Source: Liolophura sinensis (lineage: Eukaryota; Mollusca; Polyplacophora; Chitonida; Chitonidae). From it: a DNA stretch of 64,000 nt. Made by a program: the position numbers and the translations under genes. The notes below the pieces were generated by a model. It saw only the letters and a program-made list of their open reading frames with translations, was not told the DNA's origin and did not search any database. The stretch covers positions 11,873,191 to 11,937,190 of the forward strand of contig NC_088300.1 of the NCBI RefSeq assembly GCF_032854445.1. The letters are read 5' to 3'. Below are positions 33,442 through 44,600 of the stretch, one piece after another (positions within the stretch are counted from its first letter, which is position 1; every line of letters begins with the position of its first letter).

Positions 33442-36400
33442 CTAAAAATTTATTTGAAACTATGGCCTCCAATTTTTTTTCAATTTTTCTTTAAAGAGAA
33501 AACGACATTTAAGAATAATTTTTGAAAGGTGGATATTGGGAGGACTTCTTGGAGGATGCACTGGAATCTTAATGTGTGCTTTATATCCAAACAAGTGACT
33601 TTATCTCAATTATGGTAATATTTATGAATATATATTTAAAAAAACATGATTAAATATCAGACTGACACACTTGTTAGCTAAGAAAACCAAATTCTAGCAG
33701 AAATATATTTATTAAACATGCATCACGTCCTTATTTAGATCATTATTATGCAAAGACAAAATATACCAAGAAGTACCCAACATGCAAAAATTATTTTCAA
33801 ATGTTGAAAAAAAGACCATATTTACAACTAACATTCAGACTCTTTTGTTTGAAAGTTTCCCCGAATGGTTATGTTTTCTCTAGAAGTCAGGGTATTTGAT
33901 ACCCACACGTTGGTAACAAGAGCCCATTGATCTATTTAGCCACGAGCCATATGTCTGAGCTGCTATTCGTAGTGGGTCACGGCAAATTCGCGTACTACAG
34001 TAAGCACGTATGCACTGCACACCACACAGCTGTAACCAACACGATCTGTAAACACTGGAGGCCACGCATGTACCATGTGAGGATGGACTGCTCCACAGGC
34101 ACTTGGAACCGACCGACAGACAAAACAAAGCACCACAATGTATTGTGCTCAGGATAGTGTAGGTTACTATGCCATACCAGGGCGCCACATATTTGTAAAA
34201 TATTTTATTTTGCTATATTGGTCGGTTCCAAGTGTGTGTGAACTGCTCAGAGAGACACTCTGATGGTGAACTTAGAGAAGATCGAAGCTACACGTAAGCT
34301 GTTCTGTCTACATGTCTGTTTGTCTGTCGTTTGGTTAAATTTTTGTCATCCTACCTTGTAATATGGGCAATTTGGTTAGCGTAGAGGGTCCTGAGTGGAA
34401 GACGTCATCAACGTTTTGCGGGATGGCGCAACTGTTGCGAATTTGTTAGGCATGCACATATATTTCGATTCCTTGTCTCCGTATTTCAAGCTGAGACAAG
34501 CTTGATTTTAAAACATTTTGTCTGTGATCTGCTCGGTACGTTAGGGATTGGAAGATGTAGGCGATTTTGCCCAGGTACAGGGGTATCTAACCGGATGAGC
34601 TAGGCATTCCTTAATCTGTTACGCATATATACAATTTGTGTTTGTTCTATTAAATTTGTTTGTTCGTGTATATGTTTTCATTATACTGACTGTCCATTAT
34701 ATAGGGGCCATTTGAGTGTCAGGATTATGTGTTGAAACTCTTTTGTTGATGTGTTATGGGAAATATCGGAAATGTATTTGACGATTAAATCAGTTATCAC
34801 TTGAACTCATTGTGGAGGCCTGTGTATTCACTAATGGGTAAGTTAACATGTCATGCAAAGACAAAACAAAAGTTTAATGTGGTCAACTTATGCCAATGGC
34901 AAACTGGGCACGTCACTTTCATAGTCCCGTGAATTAAGTTTGTGACAAGCTGGACAATAGCGAATCTAAATAGGCCTGCTCCATGTTGTTGGCTGGCTAG
35001 ACACGCGAGTCAATTTAGAAATCGTGCTAGGGGTAAGCAGAACCATTTCGGATGTTGTGCTGGGCCATTTCTTTATCAGTCCACACAGACTAATGTCCTT
35101 AGATTATGCTCAAATATACACCTTAAAAACAAGGTTGCAGAATTACAGGAGCTGTATACAAGTGCACAGTTGGGTAGGACAATACCAGTTTATGGAACAG
35201 CTAAAGTCAGAAAGTGCAAAGCAAGAACCGATTGTGTACAGAAGTACCACTAAGAATAATGCCTGTGGTATTATTCGGTTTTGCAGTACCTGCCGCAAGT
35301 TTTAGCCAGAAAATGCGGACTTTATTATGCAGCGCCTGTTACAAGAACCTATAGATCTCGTTCGTCTCATGTACTGGTAAACTTTCAAAGTTTCAAGTCG
35401 CATGGTTTCTTGCAGTGTACCAGTTGGTTTCAGCTTTATATTGCTTTGTTACAGCTTTGAACAGATTTGTTGATAACCAGTTAGTTTTTTGCCCGAATAA
35501 ACTGTTACGTGTATGTGCGAACTGGTTACTAAACAACTCCAAGCCGGATGATACCAACCTGTTCCAGCTAACTGATTTTGTTATCAGCTTGGTCACAGTT
35601 TTGTTTTGAACTGTTGGTATAAAGCTAAATATTACCATTTCAAGTTACCAATGTGTTACAACCTGAGAAACTGAGGTGTTCTCTTTGCAGAAGCTCAGAG
35701 CGAATCGGTAACCAACCGGGCTGTTACCAATTGGTGTGGGTTGGTCAGTTTTCCTTTGTACTTGGAACTGCATTAGGCTCTCCTCGTTCCAAACTAATGG
35801 TTCTTTGATGTATGTGGAATTTGAACAACAAATTGCCTGCCGTCAAGTTGGTGACGGGGTAGAAAAACATGAACATGCTCCAAGTGCTGGTCAGAGACTT
35901 CTTTAGTGTTGTCCCTTTAAATAGCCAAAGGCAAAAATCTCAAATGAAGTATATACCATACACAAGACCGTTAAAGACTGTCAAATAAAATAGTTCGATT
36001 TAATTTTTTAAAATTTTATGAACCAAGCCAAATCTTGTATTAAAACGTGAGATACTATGATGGCCCGTAGTGACCCAGAGGGGGACATAAATAATGAATG
36101 TGCATGTATATGGTGTAGCACTCTTAATCTGATCTGTTAAATTTAACATGACTTTATGTTTTTCTCAGTGAATCTAGGATATATTTTAATTGTGCAACAT
36201 AATATTATATCATTGACAACACAACACCCGTTACACCAACAATATTATTCTGCTGGAATAACGTAACAAGCGTGTTCTATTAAACATATAAGCCTGTAAC
36301 AATAACAATCTGTGTCTGCTGTATCACATAAATCAGAATCCATAGCGAGTGTACTATACATGTATGCATGTACATGTCCATCACCGTTGACATATTTGAT

Positions 36401-37410
36401 GAACTTGAAAAGAAAAGACAACACTAGACCACATGTATATACATGTATTTCTAAATAAAGAGTCACATTTAAAGTTAAAAGAAAACGTCAATTTTATTTT
36501 TGCTATGTAGGATAACCGAGATATTGCAGTTGAAAGTAAGCAAAATCGCCCACGTAGGGAAAATCGAACGGGCCGCCATGCTCTTAGTTTTAACCAACCA
36601 AGGGCGAAATGTTTCTACCACTCGAGAAGGCATTTGTTTCGCTGTGGTGTCACCCGTTCCTAGTTCACCATTTTGCGAGGCAGAAGTTGTGTTAAATCAG
36701 CTGTTTTTTTGTGATAACGATACAATTCTCATACTCCTTGATGCCATTTTCAATAGGTGGTAGTGGAATTAGTCTGGCATTATTCCCCATGGTCTCATCC
36801 AGGAGGCCACAATGCATGGCCTTCGGTTCTACAAAATACGTCGCACGACAAAGGAGTATCTCGTCTCTAATACTCTAATACGGTTTCTGTTAAATGGCGT
36901 TTCCCATGGCATCGTAAGAATTCCGGATTAAAAGGTGATTTATAAAAATTATGATAATAAAATACCTATGCCCATTTAGATCTGTATGGAGCCCTCTTCT
37001 GAAAAAACTTTGATTAGTCGATATTTTTGGTTGTCTTTTCTTTCAATGTATTATATCGGCCCAAACAATGTTCAGCCTTTTCATACCTACATATAGTAGC
37101 TTATCGGATTTACCTGACAACGCCAAGGAGGGTGTTACTGTGCATGTTTATTAGACCTATATAGTGCTTCACGTACAGCTTGTGAATGACCTAGTTTGTG
37201 CTGCACTCGATTAATATAAGAATTTAGATTAGCACATGCCATCTTTATTCTCGCCACGCTCAACAATCAGTCGATAGGATTACCGTACAGTACCCATGGT
37301 CTATGAAAGTTCTGTTTTCTGTATTACAACTTGGTGAGTTTGATACTTTGTTGCTGGAAAAAGCCTGTACGTATTGTACGTATGTGCTTAAGTAGGTTAG
37401 CCCATGACTG
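33442..37410. other. intergenic, no supported gene
   Basis: No convincing exon on either strand. A 15-bp inverted repeat CACTTGGAACCGACC / GGTCGGTTCCAAGTG lies at 34100-34114 and 34220-34234. Open frames at 34.9-35.3 kb and on both strands at 35.4-35.6 kb lack splice sites or family resemblance. Confidence 0.4.
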
Positions 37411-37419
37411 ACCCGGACA

Positions 37420-37462
37420 ACACAACATTGTATCGAAGATTCACCTCGACACAATGTTGTGT
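37420..37462. repeat. 17-bp-arm hairpin
   Basis: ACACAACATTGTATCGA (37420-37436) pairs with TCGACACAATGTTGTGT (37446-37462) with one mismatch around a nine-base loop, just left of the large inverted-repeat element. Confidence 0.75.
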
Positions 37463-37491
37463 AGTCTTCGTGAATCATGATCTAACCTATA

Positions 37492-38168
37492 GATCAGAAA
37501 AGTTAGTCGGCGGTTCGCGGTAGGCGGTAGGCGATTCACAGGGATCAGTCATTACTTTTTCAAACGTTTACATTCAAATATCTCTTATCCTCTGAAATGT
37601 AGAATAAAAATACAATATACTAACTGGCCACCAATCACACAATACTGAATGCTCTACAGCAACCAAATTCACACAGTATACACCACTTATGATTCTCCAC
37701 CAAGGCTGACACCATCTGACTCCAAGGGGCGCTACAATTGAATTACGGTCGAACCGCTCTCTGGCTCGCACAGGCAATAGTTAACGGTCTAGAAGAACCA
37801 AACGTCTCGACGGCGATTCTATTGCAGGCACCCCCCCCCCCCCCCCTCCCCGGAGACAGTTGGCGTCAACTTTGGTATCAGGTAAAAGAGAATCATAAGT
37901 AATGCATATTTTGTTACTTTGGTTGCTGTAGTCGTTTCGGCATTGTCTGTCTCAGCCAGTAGGCGATTCGATGGCGACTCGATTGTAGCGCCCCCTGGAG
38001 TCAGATGGTGTCAACTTCGGTGTCAGGTGAAAGAGATTCACAAGAGGTGTGTATTGTTTAAACTGGATGTTGTATAATTCAAAAGATAAGAGACAACTGA
38101 ATATTAAAGTTTGAAAAAGTAATGACTGGTCCCTTTGAATCGCCTACTGTCTACCTAACTTTTCTGAT
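37492..38168. mobile_element. long inverted-repeat element (MITE-like)
   Basis: The left arm (ATCAGAAAAGTTAG..., TCAGTCATTACTTTTTCAAA, ACACCATCTGACTCCAAGGG) is inverted-complementary to the right arm (about 37962-38168), including the outer CTAACTTTTCTGAT. A partial third copy of the inner block lies at 37805-37905 in right-arm orientation, interrupted by a poly-C tract. No coding capacity. It sits 350 bases upstream of the BHMT start codon. Confidence 0.75.
37831..37852. repeat. poly-C tract
   Basis: About 16 consecutive C then TCCCC inside the inverted-repeat element. The length is prone to assembly error and to polymorphism. Confidence 0.9.
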
Positions 38169-38405
38169 TTCTAACTTTCACATAGGTCACCAAGTTTGAT
38201 ACGCCTGTATCTGTGGCACAAGGTGTTTGCTTCATAATCTGCACTATGTCAACGTCACAGCCAAAAGCGCGTGGTCATGATCTACAAATCCAAAGTCCAT
38301 CTTTAGTTCACAAGAAGACTCCGCCGGTAGGTCACCGCATTTGTTAGAATTTCGTTTGCAAGCGAAACTATATATAAACATATGGTTAATTGTCTGACAG
38401 AGCGC

Positions 38406-38460
38406 AACCAATAATATTTAAAAGCTCCAACTTTCATTCTCTTTTACTGTGCAGCTTTGC
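38406..38460 (+). promoter_or_regulatory. candidate BHMT core promoter
   Basis: A CCAAT box (38408-38412) lies just before a TATA-like ATATTTAAAAG (38414-38424). About 30 bases on is a pyrimidine-rich initiator-like TTTCATTCTC. The start codon is about 100 bases downstream. The CTTTTACTGTGCAG at 38451-38464 could instead be an acceptor of a leader intron, so the assignment is tentative. Confidence 0.35.
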
Positions 38461-38514
38461 GTGCCAGATTGCATCTGCAAACCATCAGCCGTGACGAGGT
38501 AACCTGTAGATACT

Positions 38515-38656
38515 ATGGGTGAACGGAACATCTTGGAGATTTTGAAGAAGCGCCCAGTTCTCGGAGACGGAAGTTATGTAGTGACTTTGGAGAGGCGAGG
38601 GTATGTTACGGCAGGCCATTGGACACCGGAAGCTGTGCTCGATCACCCCGAAGCGG
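38515..38656 (+). CDS. BHMT: BHMT exon 1
   Basis: The ATG (context TACTATGGG) opens [19 protein letters not shown]. The exon ends GAA GCG G|GTGAGT in phase 1 and encodes residues 1-47 with the RGY...GHWTPEA motif that forms part of the betaine pocket. Confidence 0.93.
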
Positions 38657-41600
38657 GTGAGTTAACCCAAGTGTATTAATTAACGGAAAAGGATTTTTTT
38701 TGTAAGTCAATTGCAGCCACCTCGCTGTCGAGGTACACACCAATGTTAAACCGCAAACATTTTAAGGTAACTTTTTATTTTGTCTCATTGTCTTCTAAAG
38801 GAGAAAGATTCACCAATTTAACTGCAAGAGTACATACGGACCAATGCAATGGGCTTCTGTACCGACTAATATAGCATCATGTGCACAGCTTCCTCCTAGT
38901 TCATACTTTAAATGAAAGTTAAAGAAAGTGTTTTTTTCCATGAGTTAAAGCTGAATTGATTAAGACATAATTCATTCATTAGATGCTCTTCCCATTACCG
39001 GCTTTTATCTTCGATGTGCTTGTTAGTATTATAGGCTGTATATATAGGCCTGGGGACACAAGTTAAGAAGGCCAGGTCACAGAAGGTCAGGTGGTCACAA
39101 CTTTACCACGTGTTCACAGAGTTTACAAGTCTTGATTTCATTCGTTCAACTAGGCTTTAAAGTCGCTGCAAGTCTAAGCATTAGCTTTATTCTCCTTTTA
39201 CCGTAAACAAATTATGTGATTTTGACTGAGAAATGATAAAAAAAAACAAAAAAAAACAACAACAAAGCATGAGAATTCAATGTGTTGGTTAATTGTTAAA
39301 ATTCCTTTTATACTTCATTATAGTAAATCAGTTAAATATTTAGGGAGAAACTGTCACACATGCTGTTTTCTGTCTGCATTAGTTGCACAACTCCATCGAG
39401 AGTTCCAGCGAGCCGGTGCGGACGTCCTGCAGGCGTTTACATTCTACTCGGCTGACGGAAAACTACGTAGTCTTGGAAAGACAGTCACGGTATTGATAGG
39501 CCTACCTCTTTCACACTTCTTCTTCAAAATACAGTTATGTCACCTCTGCTTTCTGTCATGGTATTTTTAATTTACTTACCATTCTAAACGTTGAGACAAT
39601 ATTTCCTGTCTGAGGGCAAATCTGGTTTGTGTGAATAGACTTTTTTGTCTGTTTAATTGGTGTTTTACCTTGTTCTAGTATATTTCGATATTTCACTTCA
39701 TATACAATTTTCGTGGGAAAAAAACTGAAAAGATGACGTATTGATTTGAACCACGCATGTGACAGAGCTTGTAACACGACCGCACCCGAATTACATAGCT
39801 GTCAATGGCCAATGGCCAAGCTGGTAATCTGGCTAGTGGCCAGTAGTCTGAAATAGGCCAGTCAGTGGCAAGTTAGTAGTCTGGTGTAGGGCTATCTGAC
39901 GTAGACCAGTCAGTGGGTAGTAGTCTGTCAGTGGTTAATAATCTGAAGTAGGCCAGTCAGTGGCTGGTAGTCTGAAATAAGCCATCAGTTGTTAGCTAGC
40001 TGTCCGGCGTAACGTAGGCTTTGGTTCTTAGTCTGAAATAGGCCAGTTTGTGGCTAGTAGTCTGAGGTAGGCCTGTCAGTGGTGTAGTGTTTATGGTCGA
40101 TTACGACATATGAGTGACTGCCAACCAGTATATCATTGTATGCCGAAAAGAGGCTGACGAGCAGCATGGCAGCGAGTGTAGGCACACATGTTGTAAACAG
40201 AACTCAGTGTCATTAAATTGAAGTGTTTTCTGACTAACAGTGAAGCCGTTATAGTTGGATATCACAAATGGCTAGTAGTCTGACATAGGCCAGTCCGTGG
40301 CAAGCTAGAAGTCTGGTGAAGGCTATCAGTGGCTAGTAGGCTGAGGTAGGCCAGTCCGTGGCAAGCTAGAAGTCTGGTGAAGGCTATCAGTGGCTAGTAG
40401 GCTGAGGTAGGCCATTCAGTTGCTAGTTGTCTGAATCAAAGCTGTCAGCATCTAGTAGTCTGACGTAAAACAGTCAGTATCTATTAATCAGACGTAGGGC
40501 AGCCAGTATCTAGTAATTAGACGTTCAGCAATTAGTAGCTAGTCAGCTGACGTAGGTAGGTCAGTATCTAGTAATGTCATGTAGGGCGGTCAGTAGCTAG
40601 TCAGCTGACGTATGCCAGTCAGCATGTAGTATTTAGTATGCTGGAATGACCGATAACTCAATAATTCGAATGCCGTCAGTATGTAGTAATCTGCCTCATA
40701 GCAGTCAGTCGCCAGTAGTCTGACGTAGGGCAGTCAGCTGACGTACAGCTGTCAGTAGCTAGCCATCTGACGTGGGGCAGTCAGTAGCCAGTAGTCTGAC
40801 GTAGGAGAGGCATTAGCTTATAATCTGACGTAGAGCAGTCAGAGGCTAGTCAGCTGACGTAGGGCTGCCTGACAAACCTCCCAACATAATGAAGCCATAG
40901 TGACGGCAAAGATAGATTGAAAAAGGCTGGTAATTGTGAACAGCAGGCAGTTACAACTGCTTAGTGAAATTAGTGAGAATTTTTTGAATAGGTGAAAGCG
41001 GCCATTGAGGTTACAAATCTTTGTCGGACCAATGCTCGCTGGAATGACCGACAACCCAGTACTCGCTAGAATGACCGATGGAATGACCGGCAAACCCAAT
41101 ACTCGCTTGAATGAGGGATAATACTCGCTGGAATGACCGACAACGCTCACCGGAATGACTGACAGCCCAATACTCGATGCATTGACAGACAACCAAATAC
41201 TCGCTGTAATGACCGACCACTCAATAATTTGAATGCAATGCTTGTACTTTGTACCTTTATGCTCAACTTCACAAAAAGTTAACGGATAAGATTTACATGT
41301 TTTTAATTTAATCAAGGTTAACACTGAATTAAAATCTATGTTGCAGCGGAATACATAATAAAAGAAGTCATCAATGAATCGAAGATCAAGCTCCATTTTC
41401 CTAAATTATTGATGTATTTTCTGTCAGACAGAGGCGTTGAATCAGAAGGCGTGTGACATCGTCTGGGACGTGGTGGGGCCCGGTAGTACCCTAGTTTGTG
41501 GCTCCATTTCTCCCACTCCCAGTTTCCTTAATGGTGAGCCTGATGACGTAATTAGAGGAGAGTTCAAGAAACAATGTGACATCCTGGTTAAAAACAAGGC

Positions 41601-44600
41601 AGATTTCCTACTGGCAGAAGTAAGTGCTCAGTTGGCGGAAAAGAAAGAAGATACTGTACTATTCTTGTGACGATGCTCAGTTAGAATGACAGTTAGAATA
41701 ACAGTTGGGCGATAATAACTTCTAGATAATGGAATGCTTTTCTACTTAAAATAATTAAGAAAAAATTATAATTTATAGCCAGTATAATTATTGCAGATAG
41801 ATTATGAATTGAAGAATTCTCCTTTTCCATTTTGGATAACGGATATATATGGAAAGCATTCAACGACGTGTAACTTGATGAAGACACGGCTTACATCATT
41901 AAACGGAGAGTAGGGTATTCTGGGTATGCAATAGAGCGGGTCCAAAAAATGTGTGAGCTTCATTTTTTTCACTTTGGGACAGTTCATTGGTCACATACGT
42001 GAAGCCGAGTTGGCGATAGAGGTGATGAAGACGTACAATTTGCCCGTGGCATGTACCCTGAAGATAGGGCCCACGGGGGACTGGAATGACATAAGCGTGG
42101 GCGACTGTGCGGTCAGGATGGCGCGAGCAGGTCAGTAACTATGGCTTGAAATTGATAGAAATCAAAGCATCCATGACAATTTAGTTTCTATTCTATGGGT
42201 GCCCTCTTGCAGCCACTCGCGTTTCCTTACTTTCGACCTTGTGAATAAAAGAGACAACTGAAAGTGCTTGTAATTATTACATGCATACGTAGCTTAAAGT
42301 TACATATACAGGGTTAGTATTTTTTTAACTTGGTATAGCCATAAGGAACATAAGGAACAATGATTAAGCGTTTGGCAGAGATGCAATGTTAAATATAATG
42401 TCTTCACAACATGTGGATAAAGTTAAATAAATCAGCAAAAACGTCAGATTTATGTTTAAATGTGATATAAGTAAGACCCCTGGAGGAACATTGTCGGTCT
42501 GTGTTTCGTCAGAGTGTTGGAATATAGCGCAAAACAAGGGTGAATTGTTGTCCAGGCAGTTCTTGCAATCTGTCTGTGTATACTGATGTAGTACAGCCAT
42601 TGTCGGACATGAAATAGGTAATCTTCCTTGATAAACATCGCGCGTGTTTCTGTTGTATTCCGGCAGTACTCGGTGTATGGTAAGCCTAATACTTACTAAA
42701 AATGACGGTGTTATATGCCAGCCTTTTGTCTATAGTTTAAGGTCCTGAGCAGATGGCCTTTTTTGTTTCTCAAGCAGCGAATTATTGTCTAAATAGAGAA
42801 CAGTGACATACACATTTGTGTTTGGCAAAGCCATCTAAGTATATGTATAGTTTATCAGGAGTTGGTCCTCGTTCTTTTTATGATTAGTTCAAAACTATCG
42901 ATTTTTGCTTCATCCAGCACGTTGACAACACACTCAGACCGGAAGTCTTAACAGCAGAAACCGGAAGGTGGGACTGGGCTCTTTCGCGTTTTCGACCATT
43001 TCAAAGCGGCGAAAGAGCGAAGTTAATTTCACTTAGTACGAAGCAAAAACTCGAAAGTGCCATGTTGAATCAAATGATTGCCTCCGGGCATTTTCTTTCT
43101 TTCGCCTCGCACTTTCGTGTTTTCGACCTTCGGAGTTTCGCGTTTTTACACTTAGCCCTTTCGTGTTTCCGCGCTTTCAACAATATATTTATAACGTGAA
43201 AAGTAAGAAAACGCGAGTGGCCGCATTCGGGTTTCGTAGTATTCCTGCACATTGGCAACACGTTTATACTACCAAGTACATGGAATCATTTTGTAACACA
43301 CGTCTAGAATGCTACTAGTTTGCCTGATAACGTCATTTCAAAGGCAATGGGACCTTGGGATTATGTTTTGGTCTGGAAAAGTTATTCTTTACGGAAGCTG
43401 TATTGAGTAGTGATGTAATGACCATGAATGCAGAATGAACAATCAAGTAGATTTAACCCCTTTGAGACCCTCGGGTTGTATCTGCAATACATCACCGCTG
43501 AAGTAGGGCCACCGTGACATTCTTACTCCATGAATTTTTTCATGACAAAGTGTTGGCCGTAGCTTTGGACACACCCTTAATGCCTGGTTTTGAAATAAGG
43601 AAAATACCTAGCAAACCGCAGTCCAATATATGTTTTATTGTGTCCAATCGTGTCATGGTGCCTTGACAGTTTCAAACTTTATTCGTCTCCTTTTTAATAT
43701 GTTTGGAGTTTGATAATTACATGTAGTAAGGCTGTCTCTTTTAGATGCTGATATCGTTGATTTTCTTGAAGTATTCTTGCTTGTACTTACATTGTTCGAC
43801 GGACAAAGCTAATGACGAACGCTTTTCGTGTATAGGTGCAGACATTGTTGGTGTGAACTGTAACTTCGACCCTAACACGAGTATCAAGACCCTGAAGCTA
43901 ATGAAGCAGAGGTTAGATGAGGAGGGGATGGACGTGTTTCTGATGGCTCAACCTCTGGGATTCCATTTCCCGGAGATGGAGAACGACAAGGATGGCTATA
44001 TAAATCACCGGTCGTGTCCATTTTGTAAGTCAGTAGATCTATTGCTTGAAATGGGGCAAGCTTTGCGTAGAAGATAGTACAGAGAGCGGTCATGATGTTG
44101 TTATATCCATCTTATTTTCTTTCTGTTATTTATGTTGTTCTCTTCATTTCTTTCTGAACCTCGTGGATCGGTCAACGATTTCGGTTCATAACGGTATATT
44201 TCTAATGCCTTTCTGTTTAAATTCTTTCCTGGCGTTGCTTTTGACCTGTTACCAATTTTACTGCCTGTATATAGCCAGGCTGTTTACATAACGGCGCCAG
44301 GGTCTCCGTGACCCAGGTGGTTAGCGTGCTAGCGTGACACATTTACCCAGAAACCTCTCGCCAGTGCTGTCGCTGTGAGCTCAAATCCATCTCAAGCTGG
44401 TTTCCTCTCGGGTCGTAACCTGCGGATGGTCGTGCGTTTCCCCGGTTTCGTCTCACCATAATGCTGGCCAACGTCGTATAAATGAAAATAATAAATAAAT
44501 AAATAATACATAACGGAACCTTAATTTAAGCTCATAATACAGTGCGAATTGTAAGGCAGTTGCGTCCTTGTCATTAAGGGTACCGAATCATATGAGGTAT

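Noticed and set aside
34942-35305. Open frames of 93-103 codons in two plus-strand frames
   Set aside because: No family resemblance that I recognise, no splice sites, and two overlapping frames of equal quality.
35393-35638. Overlapping open frames on both strands
   Set aside because: Sequence with many self-complementary AACCAGTT/AACTGGTT words gives similar frames on both strands; no coding evidence.
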